A stretch of 31,313 nt of DNA from Bacteroidales bacterium UBA1035. GTDB lineage: Bacteria; Bacteroidota; Bacteroidia; Bacteroidales; Dysgonomonadaceae. This document shows, in pieces, positions 1 to 8,335 of the stretch (position 1 is the stretch's first letter; the number at the start of each line of letters is the position of its first letter). The stretch covers positions 1 through 31,313 of the forward strand of contig DCEG01000103.1 of assembly GCA_002316835.1 (NCBI GenBank), written 5' to 3'. The notes under the pieces are model-generated. The model had not been told where the DNA came from, made no database searches, and saw nothing but the letters and a program-made list of their open reading frames with translations. Made by a program: the position numbers and the translations under genes.

Positions 1-434
1 GATGGATTAGGGTCCTTTTGTGTATGAAATATATTGTCGGCCCTTTTCAAAGGTTCATAAACGGTACTGTCTGTTATACCCATTCGGGTGCGAACAATTC
101 CTTTGTATGTGAGTGCACGTATATAATTATTGCCGTATGGGTCGTGAAGGTGATAATAATCGACAACTTTGTTTATTAGTGAATCGTTTTTAAATTCAAA
201 GTATGTTTTATCGTCAGATATTGTTTTAAGGAGATTATAATATGCACGATTCTCTCTGGACAGATTACCCGGGTCAATAGTTTTCAGGCTGTCTGAAACT
301 GCTCGAGGTTCATTATCCAAAAGTGTGTCCCATCGCGATAGGAGGATGTGTATTTCTTTATTCTCCTGGCCGTGACATGATACAAAAAGTATTGTTACAA
401 TCGAGGCAAAGATAATAGTTAGGATGGAGCGCAT
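1..434 (-). CDS. TPR-type lipoprotein, N-terminal part (runs off the window)
   Basis: The frame stays open from an ATG at 434 to the window edge, giving 144 residues and no stop. The protein starts MRSILTIIF, followed by a hydrophobic stretch and a lipobox ending LFVSC, so the mature protein should begin at Cys20 as a lipid-anchored periplasmic protein. The body (LSRWDTLLDNEPRAVSDSL, then about 70 residues later VVDYYHLHD and ALTYKGIVR) follows the pattern of the Bacteroides family of TPR lipoproteins. Many of those continue into TPR repeats, a membrane segment and a signalling or HTH domain. That later part is outside the window, so the regulator role is inference. A TATCTTTG -7 box lies 21 bases upstream of the start. 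The gene was missed by stop-to-stop ORF calling because it lacks a stop here. Confidence 0.75.
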   Translation of the reverse strand, partial: MRSILTIIFASIVTILFVSCHGQENKEIHILLSRWDTLLDNEPRAVSDSLKTIDPGNLSRENRAYYNLLKTISDDKTYFEFKNDSLINKVVDYYHLHDPYGNNYIRALTYKGIVRTRMGITDSTVYEPLKRADNIFHTQKDPNP

Positions 435-455
435 TTTTATTTAGATGATCGACCA

Positions 456-463
456 CAAAGATA
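456..463 (-). promoter_or_regulatory. -7 box for the TPR lipoprotein gene
   Basis: On the minus strand this reads TATCTTTG, a perfect match to the Bacteroidetes TAnnTTTG element, 21 bases upstream of the ATG at 434. I see no TTTG -33 element at the usual 19-21 base spacing, so the call rests on the -7 box and its position. Confidence 0.5.
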
Positions 464-595
464 GGTTTTTTTTCGTAATTGTTGTACCGGTTGCAGAATT
501 TGGTTTATGACTTCCAGCACTTGGCTTTAATCTGCTGATTGTCAGTGATTAGGATCATGTGAGTCATTTTAATTCTGTTCTTGTCGAATTTCCAT

Positions 596-1609
596 TTATA
601 ACCACTTTTGCTCCTTATACCACTTCACCGTTTTTTCTACTCCCTCTTTCAGCCGATTGGCAGGCTTGAAATTGAGGTCACGTTGTAGTGGAGTTATATC
701 GCACGACCAGTTTCGTTGCTTCATGATCTTGTATTTATCTGTATTAAATGTGGTTGATTTATCCAGTAATCCAAAAATTTTTTCGCTGAGAAACGATGCT
801 GATCTCACTAAAAACAGCGGAACTTTTACCCGGATAACATGTCTCTTCTGTAACGCCTGTTGAACAATGGTGTTGAACTGTGTATCGGTATAGGTATCTC
901 CATCAGCAATATAGTATTCTTTTCGGTAAATATTATTCTCAATACAATCGAAAATAATATTTACCAAGTCATCGATATATATAAACGTAAGGATCTGTTT
1001 TTTGAATCCTGCACCTATATCCATTCCGTTTTTTACTGCCCGCATCAGAATCAGATAATCTTTATCCCGTGGGCCATAAACCCCTGTCGGCCTAAGAATT
1101 ACATAAGGGAAGTTCAATAGATTTTTCAGGTAATTCTCGGCTTTCAGTTTACTTTTGCCGTAAGCAGTATTAGGATTTGGTGTGACGTTACACTTTAATG
1201 GAGTGTAATTTATTTCGTCACCCACACCCATAGCCCCCAAAGTACTCATAAAAATAAATAAATTGGGAACGGCATCTATTTCGATAAGTGCATCTGCAAA
1301 ATTTTGTACATGCTCGTAATTTACTTTATCGAATTCGGATTTGCGAACAGCTTTTGTAATTCCTGCACTATGCACTATGTAATCGAAGCGTCCGTTTTCA
1401 GCAACAAATTCCTTGAGTTGTTCTTTTAGTTTTTTCTTGTCACCGTAATTTAAATCGATGAAATTAATCCGTTCATCCTGTAAATAAGATTTACTGCTGC
1501 TTGCACGGATTCCTGCCCAGGTTTCGTAACCCAGTTGCAATGCTTTATCAACTGCTGTGCTGCCAATAAATCCACTGGCTCCGGTTATAAGGATCTTTTT
1601 TTGTTCCAT
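596..1609 (-). CDS. NAD(P)-dependent epimerase/dehydratase, extended SDR family
   Basis: The 337-residue protein has the Rossmann nucleotide-binding motif GASGFIG at residues 10-16 and the catalytic YGKSK (Tyr150, Lys154), with a supporting Ser at about 122 (MSTLG). RPTGVYGPRD follows the active site, as in the extended SDR (epimerase/dihydroflavonol-reductase-like) family. Length is normal. The likely reaction is oxidation-reduction or epimerization of a nucleotide sugar or similar small molecule in the cytoplasm, but the substrate cannot be read from the sequence. It is a single gene, divergent from rnr, with a perfect TAATTTTG box upstream. Its nearest sugar-related neighbours are the glycan genes beyond rnr, which is a weak hint only. 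Confidence 0.85.
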   Translation of the reverse strand: MEQKKILITGASGFIGSTAVDKALQLGYETWAGIRASSSKSYLQDERINFIDLNYGDKKKLKEQLKEFVAENGRFDYIVHSAGITKAVRKSEFDKVNYEHVQNFADALIEIDAVPNLFIFMSTLGAMGVGDEINYTPLKCNVTPNPNTAYGKSKLKAENYLKNLLNFPYVILRPTGVYGPRDKDYLILMRAVKNGMDIGAGFKKQILTFIYIDDLVNIIFDCIENNIYRKEYYIADGDTYTDTQFNTIVQQALQKRHVIRVKVPLFLVRSASFLSEKIFGLLDKSTTFNTDKYKIMKQRNWSCDITPLQRDLNFKPANRLKEGVEKTVKWYKEQKWL

Positions 1610-1628
1610 TCATTGTAAAATTCAATCA

Positions 1629-1636
1629 CAAAATTA
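1629..1636 (-). promoter_or_regulatory. -7 box for the SDR gene
   Basis: The minus strand reads TAATTTTG, matching TAnnTTTG, 19 bases upstream of the ATG at 1609. No convincing -33 TTTG is seen at the standard spacing. The divergent rnr has the near-consensus TTACTTTG at 1733-1740 on the plus strand. Confidence 0.45.
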
Positions 1637-1794
1637 AGCATAACAAAGCATTTTGAAAATAATTTATCAAAGGATATCCATCAATCAACAGTATCATTTA
1701 AGGTTAAACGTCAAAAAAACATTTTTTTTTTGTTACTTTGTATTAACTAAAACATCGTTTTGTTGTTTAAACACTATCAACGAATTGAAAAAGT

Positions 1795-3939
1795 ATGAGT
1801 AAAAGAACATCCGTTGCAGAACCTGCATCGAAACCAAAAAAGAAAGAGTTGGAACAATTGGTTGTCGATTTCCTGACAGCAAATAAAGAAAAGCAATTTA
1901 ATTACAAACAAATAGCAGCTGCGTTGAATATTCGTGGAGAAGAAGGTCGCCGTGTGTTGATAAAGGCTCTTGACCGGCTTCGCGACTATGATGTTTTGCT
2001 TGAAACTTCTAGGGGAAGGTATCGTTTGAATAATCGCGGACTAATTCTCGAAGGACGCTTCGAAAGAAGGAGTAACGGCAAGAACTTCTTTGTTCCCGAT
2101 GATGATGCCAACACCATAAACATTCCCGAAAGAAACAGTAAACACGCCATGAACGGTGACCGTGTTCGCGTTCAGCTGTTGGCAAAGCGAAAACGTGCTG
2201 ATACCGAGGGAACAGTTATCGAAATTCTGGAACGTGCCCAAACCCGGTTTGTCGGCGTGCTGGAAGTACAAAAATATTTTGCGTTTTTGGTGATGGACAG
2301 CAAGTTTTTGGCGAACGATATTTTCATTCCGATGGATGAGCTTAATGGAGCGAAGAACGGTGATAAAGTGGTTGTAGAGATTGTAGAATGGCCGGAAAAA
2401 GCCAATAATCCTGTCGGAAAAGTCATTGATGTGTTGGGCAAACCGGGCAATAATACTACCGAAATGCATGCTATTCTGGCACAATACGGATTGCCCTATA
2501 AATATCCGGAGAATGTGGAAAAGGCAGCTCATTTGATTTCCGATAAAATTGATGAAAAAGAAATAGCCAAACGTGAAGATTTCCGCAATGTATTTACGAT
2601 TACAATTGACCCGAAAGATGCCAAAGATTTTGACGATGCCTTGTCGCTTCGCAAAATTTCTCCTACGTTATGGGAAGTTGGAGTACACATTGCCGATGTA
2701 ACACATTATGTGAAACAGGGAGATATAATCGATAAAGAAGCTGAAAATCGTGCTACATCCATTTATCTGGTTGATAGAACAATTCCGATGTTGCCGGAAA
2801 AATTAAGCAACGAACTTTGTTCGCTTCGTCCAAAAGAGGACAAACTGTGTTTTTCAGCTATTTTCGAACTCAACGAGCAAGCCGAGGTGAAAAAATCACG
2901 CATTGTCCGCACTGTTATAAACTCTGACAGCCGCTTGACGTACGAAGAAGCACAAACGGTTATAGAAACCGGAAAAGGTGATTTTTCAACAGAAATATTG
3001 GCAATGAACAGTTTGGCGCAAAAACTCAGGGAAAAACGTTTTGCTAACGGTGCTATAAACTTTGAACGCTACGAGGTAAAATTCAATCTTGATGAAAAAG
3101 GGAAACCGCTTGGAGTTTATTTCAAAGAATCTAAAGAGTCGAACCACCTGATAGAAGAATTTATGCTTCTGGCAAACCGAACCGTTGCAGAAGCTATCGG
3201 TAAAGTCCCAAAAGGGAAAAATGCTAAAGCATTTGTTTATCGTATCCACGATATTCCCGATCCTGAAAAACTAGACACGCTGAATACGTTTATTCTTCGC
3301 TTCGGTCATAAAATAAAAACTGAAGGAAGTAAGGTTGATGTAGCAAAAAGTATCAACTCTTTATTAGACAAAGTGCAGGGGCGTCCCGAAGAAAATCTGG
3401 TGGAAACCATCGCCATTCGCACGATGTCAAAGGCTATTTATTCAACAAAGAACGTGGGACATTATGGACTGGCTTTCGAGTATTACACGCATTTTACATC
3501 GCCTATCCGCCGTTATCCCGATATGATGGTACATCGATTGCTGGAGCGCTATTTAGACGGTGGCCGTTCCGTTGATCAAACACAGTTGGAAATAGAATGC
3601 AAGCATTCTTCCGATATGGAGCAAGTGGCTGCCAATGCCGAACGAGATTCCATTAAATACAAGCAAGTGGAATTTATGACGGACAAAATCGGAAAGGTAT
3701 ACGATGGAGTGGTCTCAGGTATTACTGAATGGGGAATTTATGTGGAAATAAATGAAAACAAGGTCGAAGGAATGATTCCTATTCGTGAACTAGATGACGA
3801 TTTCTATGAACTTGATGAGAAAAATTATCGTTTAGTAGGACGACGCACAAGACGTGAATATCGTCTCGGACAACCGGTTTCTATACAAGTGGTAAAAGCC
3901 AATCTGGAAAGAAAACAATTGGATTTTGTGTTGGCGTAG
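1795..3939 (+). CDS. rnr: Ribonuclease R (3'-5' exoribonuclease, RNB family)
   Basis: RNase R degrades structured RNA processively from the 3' end and works in mRNA, rRNA and tmRNA-linked quality control. The 714-residue protein shows the family layout. An N-terminal winged-helix-like segment (about 18-80) is followed by cold-shock/OB domains (about 85-230). The RNB catalytic domain has IDPKDAKDFDDAL at 271-283 (metal-binding aspartates), HIADVTHYV near 298-306 and SPIRRYPDMMVHRLL. An S1 domain covers about 633-714. It lacks the long basic C-terminal tail of the E. coli enzyme. The ATG at 1795 is preceded by a purine-rich stretch. The stop lies one base from the stop of the convergent glycosyltransferase gene, with no terminator between them. 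Confidence 0.96.
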   Translation: MSKRTSVAEPASKPKKKELEQLVVDFLTANKEKQFNYKQIAAALNIRGEEGRRVLIKALDRLRDYDVLLETSRGRYRLNNRGLILEGRFERRSNGKNFFVPDDDANTINIPERNSKHAMNGDRVRVQLLAKRKRADTEGTVIEILERAQTRFVGVLEVQKYFAFLVMDSKFLANDIFIPMDELNGAKNGDKVVVEIVEWPEKANNPVGKVIDVLGKPGNNTTEMHAILAQYGLPYKYPENVEKAAHLISDKIDEKEIAKREDFRNVFTITIDPKDAKDFDDALSLRKISPTLWEVGVHIADVTHYVKQGDIIDKEAENRATSIYLVDRTIPMLPEKLSNELCSLRPKEDKLCFSAIFELNEQAEVKKSRIVRTVINSDSRLTYEEAQTVIETGKGDFSTEILAMNSLAQKLREKRFANGAINFERYEVKFNLDEKGKPLGVYFKESKESNHLIEEFMLLANRTVAEAIGKVPKGKNAKAFVYRIHDIPDPEKLDTLNTFILRFGHKIKTEGSKVDVAKSINSLLDKVQGRPEENLVETIAIRTMSKAIYSTKNVGHYGLAFEYYTHFTSPIRRYPDMMVHRLLERYLDGGRSVDQTQLEIECKHSSDMEQVAANAERDSIKYKQVEFMTDKIGKVYDGVVSGITEWGIYVEINENKVEGMIPIRELDDDFYELDEKNYRLVGRRTRREYRLGQPVSIQVVKANLERKQLDFVLA

Positions 3940-3940
3940 A

Positions 3941-4834
3941 TTATAGAAATGGTGTATTCCGGTTCTTTGAGTTCTTTCGAGTTTCTCTGATTGATCGCGC
4001 TTTGCACAAAATCTGAAAAACAACTATTACATATTTTTTAAAGTCGTTGAATTTTCCTGAAAAAAGAGAAGTCAGCGACTTTTTCTTTGCGGCCAGCACA
4101 CTGTAAGCAAAAGCTTTTGATGAAGAATATAGTGGATTAACTGCTTCGGTTAAAAAGTAAACATATTCGGAGTAAAAAAACTTTTTTGGGTCGATCACGC
4201 GGAATTCACGATCGTGATAGGCAAATACATTCTTTACAAATCCGATTTTGTACTGCTCGTTTCTCACCCGTTGTGCGAAGTTCACGTCTTCCCCATAATG
4301 TGTGAAAATGGGTGCAAAACCTCCTGCTTTTTTAACTACCTGAATTGGAATAAACCATGCTGCCGCATTGATGAAATTACACGAAGTTATTTTGTCTGGT
4401 AAATTTACCATATCTCCTTTGCTTCGCAAGCCGGTATAATCTGAAAATCCAAAATCGAGTTTATTGCCTGAGCCGTTCAAATGAATGGGAGAAATAATTC
4501 CGAATTCAGGGTTTTCAATCGAAGCCTCGATAAGTTTTTCAATCGTATCAGGCTCAATCCATGCATCCTGATTAAGCAGAAAAACATAGTCGAAATTGTT
4601 ATCAAGCGCATATCGCATGCCGATATTGTTAGCTCTCCCAAATCCCAGGTTCTCCTTGTTTTGTGTAAGAACTACTTCTGGAAACTCATTGCTGATAATG
4701 TCGCATGTTTTGTCGGAAGATGAATTGTCGATGACGAGAACCGTACTTTTTACGGAAGAATTCCTCAATGATAACAAGCAGGTGTGCAGCCATTTTTCAA
4801 AATTGTAGGAGACAATGATTGTACAAACTTTCAT
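3941..4834 (-). CDS. Glycosyltransferase family 2 (rhamnosyltransferase-like)
   Basis: The 297-residue protein begins with the GT-A signature MKVCTIIVSYN and continues with LVIDNSSSD and NLGFGRANN. The short acidic motif LLNQDAWIEPD follows, where other GT2 enzymes bind the metal-sugar nucleotide. This combination is typical of rhamnosyltransferase-like GT2 enzymes that build O-antigen or exopolysaccharide at the inner face of the cytoplasmic membrane. The sugar and acceptor are not readable. It is the last of three minus-strand genes. Its start overlaps the stop of the methyltransferase gene by four bases, so translation is probably coupled. The C-terminal tail is basic and low in complexity and runs to within one base of the rnr stop. 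Confidence 0.88.
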   Translation of the reverse strand: MKVCTIIVSYNFEKWLHTCLLSLRNSSVKSTVLVIDNSSSDKTCDIISNEFPEVVLTQNKENLGFGRANNIGMRYALDNNFDYVFLLNQDAWIEPDTIEKLIEASIENPEFGIISPIHLNGSGNKLDFGFSDYTGLRSKGDMVNLPDKITSCNFINAAAWFIPIQVVKKAGGFAPIFTHYGEDVNFAQRVRNEQYKIGFVKNVFAYHDREFRVIDPKKFFYSEYVYFLTEAVNPLYSSSKAFAYSVLAAKKKSLTSLFSGKFNDFKKYVIVVFQILCKARSIRETRKNSKNRNTPFL

Positions 4835-5724
4835 CTTCTCTCGGCTTTAATAAGGCATTTGCGGAAAAACGGAGGTTGCATAATATCGATATTGTTTTGA
4901 TAAATCATCAGCCCCGGATTGGCACGATGTTCAAATCCATTTTCTTTAAAAAATTGCGAAAATTGAACAAAATCCTCTGCATGATGATACGTACACAAAG
5001 CAACCTTCAGCGATTTTGTTTTTAGAATTTCTTTCATCCCGTCAAGAACTGATTTCTCAGCTCCTTCAACGTCTATTTTATAGAAATTGGGTAGGGAAGA
5101 TTTATCCCGGAAAAAATCATCGAGTTGCACTTCTGTGTTACTGTTTTTGTTGGATACGTATTTTTGAATGATTTCAACTTTATTCTTCCACGGATGAAAA
5201 GTGGCTTCCAATGCTTCAATCCATTCTTTGTCTTGTTCGAATAAATACAGTTTTTTTAATTTTTCTATGTTGAGGAGCGAAAAATAGGCTTCGGCACAAC
5301 CGATATCAGCAAGAACATCGTTTGTTTCGATTCTGAAATTATCATCTGTATAACAATGTGGTGCTTCTTTGTCCTGTTCAATTCGTAAACCATTGAACAT
5401 AAGTTGAACGGTCCGTTTGTTTTGAGATCGCTTAAAATACAGCTTTTTCCCTTCTGCTAACACGTACGGCAATCCGTTTTCCTTATCAATGTGAACTTCA
5501 ATATCTTTATAATCGTATTTCTCCTGAAAATTGCCGTAGAAGTTCGATAAACTGTGTTTGGAAAGATAATCAACAGACTGCTTTATTTCGACATCTTGAG
5601 TTGGATTCTTGTGATAATAATCTAAAATTCTCTTGCGGAGGGATTCCTGTTTTCTACTGAATCTCCAACTTTTAATAGTGCTGTTTATTTTATATAGTAT
5701 TTTCCCGGCTAATTTATTTGCCAT
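4831..5724 (-). CDS. FkbM-family SAM-dependent methyltransferase
   Basis: The protein has the FkbM-type methyltransferase core: ADIGCAEAYFS (about 139-149, the SAM-binding glycine loop), FEQDKEWIEAL (162-172, acidic residue after strand 2) and KIDVEGAE (216-223). FkbM enzymes usually O-methylate sugars or polyketides. Here it lies between a flippase and a glycosyltransferase, so methylation of a surface glycan is the reasonable inference. I chose the ATG at 5724 (297 residues). The frame can be extended to a TTG at 5763, but that would overlap the flippase gene by 50 bases, while the ATG overlaps it by only 11 and follows a purine-rich stretch. The N-terminal half (about 1-135) matches nothing I recognise. 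Confidence 0.82.
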   Translation of the reverse strand: MANKLAGKILYKINSTIKSWRFSRKQESLRKRILDYYHKNPTQDVEIKQSVDYLSKHSLSNFYGNFQEKYDYKDIEVHIDKENGLPYVLAEGKKLYFKRSQNKRTVQLMFNGLRIEQDKEAPHCYTDDNFRIETNDVLADIGCAEAYFSLLNIEKLKKLYLFEQDKEWIEALEATFHPWKNKVEIIQKYVSNKNSNTEVQLDDFFRDKSSLPNFYKIDVEGAEKSVLDGMKEILKTKSLKVALCTYHHAEDFVQFSQFFKENGFEHRANPGLMIYQNNIDIMQPPFFRKCLIKAERR

Positions 5725-7180
5725 GATTCTTTTTTTGTTTACGAGATGAAAACCAGTCTTCAATTTCTTTAATCATTTCTAATTTAAATATTCTACATAA
5801 AAGTAAATAACTACCACCAACTATAAAGAAACTCATCAGGATAAAAAGTATATCGCTTTCCATCCACTGAGTTGTAAAGTAGCCGAGCGCATTGCAAATC
5901 AGTGCTATCAAAGCATAAGGAAGTGTTTCTTTCAGAAAATCAATTATTGAATAGCGAATGAGTTTGTTGGATAGAATTAACGAGACAATAAGCGTTATAT
6001 AAGTGTAAATTACCCAGCTTGCTGCGAGTCCCATGATTCCTTGTGAGATCAATAGCCAGATAAGAAGAACCAAAATAATACGTTTTGCTATTTCGAGGCC
6101 CAGAAAGAAATCGGCTCGCTCCTTGGCGATGTAAAGCTCATTGAGTACAAAAATAAAAGGCGATACTATTCCGGCCAGAGTCAACATTCGGAAATAGGGT
6201 ACTGCCGACAGCCATTTTTCCTGCCAAATAAATGCAAAGACCGCTTCAGCAACTAAAATCATGTATAATCCGATAGGAAATGACAGGAAAGCTATCGATT
6301 TAAGCAGTTTGCTTACCACTCTCTTCAGTCGTTCTATTTCCTGATTAATTTCTGATAATATCAGCATTGAAATAGATCGGAACGTGTTGGATATCATGGC
6401 AAATGGAATATCCTGATATTTATTAGCTTGAGCATAATCCGCAACACTATTCATCGAATTAGGAAAGAAAAAAGCAATAATACTCGGGTAAATATTATTG
6501 AATACAGCACTGATCAGGCTTCCGGCCAAAAGTTTATTACTCAATCCCATAGAGTTTTTCAACATACGAAAACTAAATACCTTTGCCGGCCTCCAGGACG
6601 AATATATCCAAAGAAAAATAGTGCGGAAAAGTGAATAAAAAACAATTTGCGCTACCAGTGCCCAAATTCCATATCCTTTAATGGCCATTAATATTGCAAT
6701 AATTGCTGATAAAAGGATGGCCGGTATATTTATTTTGGTAAGGCCTCTGAAATCTGCTTTTTTAGTGAGCAATGTCTGATGAATTAATCCTATGCCATTG
6801 AAAATAAAAGATAAAAACAGGATTCTGGAAACCGGTATTATTTTTGGTTCGTGAAAGATGTCCGCTAAAAATGGTGCGGCGATATATAATATCAGGTATA
6901 AAGCAACACTTAGGGTTACATTGAAATAGAAAACGGAGTTATATTCTATTTCCGTTATGTCTTTCCGATTAAGCAATGCACGTGAAAATCCGCTATCGAT
7001 GATTAATCCGGAGAAGGCTGTAAAAACTGCAAGAATACCCATAATCCCAAATTCAGCTTTTGCGACAACTGCCATCAAAATCAAGCTGCTCAACAGATTT
7101 ATTAACTGTTGTCCGAATTTATCCAGAAAACTCCAAAAAAGTGAAATAGTAGTTTTTGTCTTCAGGGCTGAATCTGCCAT
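5714..7180 (-). CDS. Wzx-like polysaccharide flippase (MOP/PST superfamily)
   Basis: This 488-residue protein is almost entirely hydrophobic helices and should have about 12-14 membrane segments. The N-terminal segment (FWSFLDKFGQQLINLL, then GIMGILAVFTAFSGLIIDSGFSRALL) is the WzxC/Polysacc_synt_3 type signature. These proteins move undecaprenyl-linked oligosaccharides across the inner membrane. As first gene of the flippase-methyltransferase-glycosyltransferase operon it suggests export of a short methylated glycan. No polymerase or priming transferase is in the window, so the cluster is incomplete or relies on genes elsewhere. A perfect TATTTTTG box precedes the start. In Bacteroidales this flippase class is often found beside queG-ruvB, as here. 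Confidence 0.88.
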   Translation of the reverse strand: MADSALKTKTTISLFWSFLDKFGQQLINLLSSLILMAVVAKAEFGIMGILAVFTAFSGLIIDSGFSRALLNRKDITEIEYNSVFYFNVTLSVALYLILYIAAPFLADIFHEPKIIPVSRILFLSFIFNGIGLIHQTLLTKKADFRGLTKINIPAILLSAIIAILMAIKGYGIWALVAQIVFYSLFRTIFLWIYSSWRPAKVFSFRMLKNSMGLSNKLLAGSLISAVFNNIYPSIIAFFFPNSMNSVADYAQANKYQDIPFAMISNTFRSISMLILSEINQEIERLKRVVSKLLKSIAFLSFPIGLYMILVAEAVFAFIWQEKWLSAVPYFRMLTLAGIVSPFIFVLNELYIAKERADFFLGLEIAKRIILVLLIWLLISQGIMGLAASWVIYTYITLIVSLILSNKLIRYSIIDFLKETLPYALIALICNALGYFTTQWMESDILFILMSFFIVGGSYLLLCRIFKLEMIKEIEDWFSSRKQKKNHGK

Positions 7181-7196
7181 GTTGGAATTATTTTTG

Positions 7197-7204
7197 CAAA
7201 AATA
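7197..7204 (-). promoter_or_regulatory. -7 box for the flippase-methyltransferase-glycosyltransferase operon
   Basis: The minus strand reads TATTTTTG (TAnnTTTG), 16 bases upstream of the flippase ATG. A TTGA sits 22 bases further upstream, a poor -33 match. Confidence 0.5.
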
Positions 7205-7216
7205 AGGATTTTTTCA

Positions 7217-7251
7217 GACAAAAGAGTCAAGAGCCGGAGACAAAGACATTT
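7217..7251 (+). repeat. Degenerate heptamer array (about five units)
   Basis: Five consecutive 7-base units of the form GACAAAA, GAGTCAA, GAGCCGG and so on lie between the divergent flippase and queG genes. The units differ in two to four positions, but the 7-base phase is kept. Confidence 0.55.
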
Positions 7252-7287
7252 CATTGATCTGATTATTCATTAGTCCTATAATTTCCT

Positions 7288-7295
7288 TATCTTTG
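7288..7295 (+). promoter_or_regulatory. -7 box upstream of queG
   Basis: TATCTTTG is a perfect TAnnTTTG match, 69 bases upstream of the queG ATG. The transcript would then carry the heptamer array at 7321-7355 in its leader. A -33 element is not clear. Confidence 0.45.
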
Positions 7296-7320
7296 ATTTT
7301 AAATTGTTCCGCCAAAAGTT

Positions 7321-7355
7321 TTTATTCTTTGTTCCCGGCTCTTGGTGCTCTTATC
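7321..7355 (+). repeat. Degenerate heptamer array in the queG leader
   Basis: Five 7-base units (TTTATTC, TTTGTTC and three more pyrimidine-rich words) lie immediately upstream of the queG start. Read on the minus strand the words (ACCAAGA/GCCGGGA style) resemble those of the arrays at 7217-7251 and 15168-15195, so the three may be one family in different orientations. Confidence 0.5.
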
Positions 7356-7364
7356 TTACAGAAA

Positions 7365-8300
7365 ATGACTTTCTCCGAAGAAATAAAACAACATGCCCTC
7401 TCGCTGGGATTCGATGCCTGCGGCATTTGCCGTGCCGAAGACAGTGAGCAGGAGGCCAATTATATGAAATGGCTCTCGGACGAATGCCAAGCGGGGATGA
7501 GTTATTTGGAACGGAATATCGACAAACGGATGGATCCGAGATTGTTGGTGGAAGGAGCCAAATCGATAATTTCCGTTGCTCTTAACTATTTCCCACATCA
7601 CTTTCAACACGAAAATGCGCCTAAATTTGCCTATTACGCTTACGGTGAGGATTATCACTATGTGGTAAAAGGAAAACTTGAACAACTTTTCGATTTTATA
7701 AAACTTCGTTTTCCCGATGTATCGGGACGTTACTTCTCTGATTCAGCTCCCGTTTTGGAACGTTTTTGGGCGGCACGTGCCGGTTTGGGTTTCGTTGGTA
7801 AAAACACACTACTTATTATTCCGGGAAAAGGATCATACTTTTTTTTGGGAGAACTTATCGTTGACCTGGAATTAGATTACGATTCGCCGGTAACACAAAA
7901 CTGCGGAAAGTGCCGTCGTTGTCTGGACGCCTGTCCCACGGGTGCTATTGAGAAACCTCACCGGGTGAATGCCAAAAAGTGCATATCGTATCAAACGATT
8001 GAAAATAAAGGTGAGATTTCACCCGAAATTGTTCCGAAATTGAGTAATAACGTTTATGGTTGTGATATCTGCCAGATTGTATGTCCGTGGAACCGATATG
8101 CCCGTCCGCATAACACTCCCGAATTCAATCCTTCGGATGATTTTTTGTCACTTGATGATAAGAAGCTCCTGAAAATGGATGAAGAAACCTATCGGCAAAT
8201 TTTTCAAAAATCGGCAGTAAAAAGAGCGAAATTCAGTGGATTAAAAAGAAATATCCGCGCCTGGAAAAATTCTCAACAAAGCGAAGAGGAGATTTCCTAA
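7365..8300 (+). CDS. queG: Epoxyqueuosine reductase QueG
   Basis: QueG carries out the last step of queuosine synthesis, reducing epoxyqueuosine to queuosine in the wobble position of tRNA with a cobalamin cofactor and two [4Fe-4S] clusters. The 311-residue protein shows SDSAPVLER (catalytic Asp about 126), WAARAGLGFVGKNTLLI, the first ferredoxin-like cluster motif C180-x2-C183-x2-C186-x3-C190, and a second set, C206 with C233-x2-C236-x3-C240-P. I start at the ATG at 7365. The open frame reaches a TTG at 7293, but that would translate the heptamer array, while MTFSEEIKQHAL matches the family N-terminus. The stop lies 35 bases before the ruvB start, and the ruvB promoter overlaps the end of queG. 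Confidence 0.95.
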   Translation: MTFSEEIKQHALSLGFDACGICRAEDSEQEANYMKWLSDECQAGMSYLERNIDKRMDPRLLVEGAKSIISVALNYFPHHFQHENAPKFAYYAYGEDYHYVVKGKLEQLFDFIKLRFPDVSGRYFSDSAPVLERFWAARAGLGFVGKNTLLIIPGKGSYFFLGELIVDLELDYDSPVTQNCGKCRRCLDACPTGAIEKPHRVNAKKCISYQTIENKGEISPEIVPKLSNNVYGCDICQIVCPWNRYARPHNTPEFNPSDDFLSLDDKKLLKMDEETYRQIFQKSAVKRAKFSGLKRNIRAWKNSQQSEEEIS

Positions 8301-8324
8301 AATCACTATTTTTAGCTACTTTTG
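8293..8324 (+). promoter_or_regulatory. ruvB promoter (both Bacteroidetes elements)
   Basis: TTTC at 8293-8296 (one mismatch to the -33 TTTG), a 20-base spacer, then TACTTTTG at 8317-8324 (perfect TAnnTTTG). The -33 element lies inside the last codons of queG. The ATG of ruvB at 8336 is only 11 bases past the -7 box, so the mRNA leader must be very short. Confidence 0.65.
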
Positions 8325-8335
8325 CACATTCAACT

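Noticed and set aside
2041..2532. 163-residue open frame on the minus strand
   Set aside because: It lies fully inside rnr, which has strong domain evidence on the other strand.
7293..7364. 24-codon N-terminal extension of QueG from a TTG
   Set aside because: The TTG is part of the -7 box and the extension translates a repeat array. The family start fits ATG 7365.
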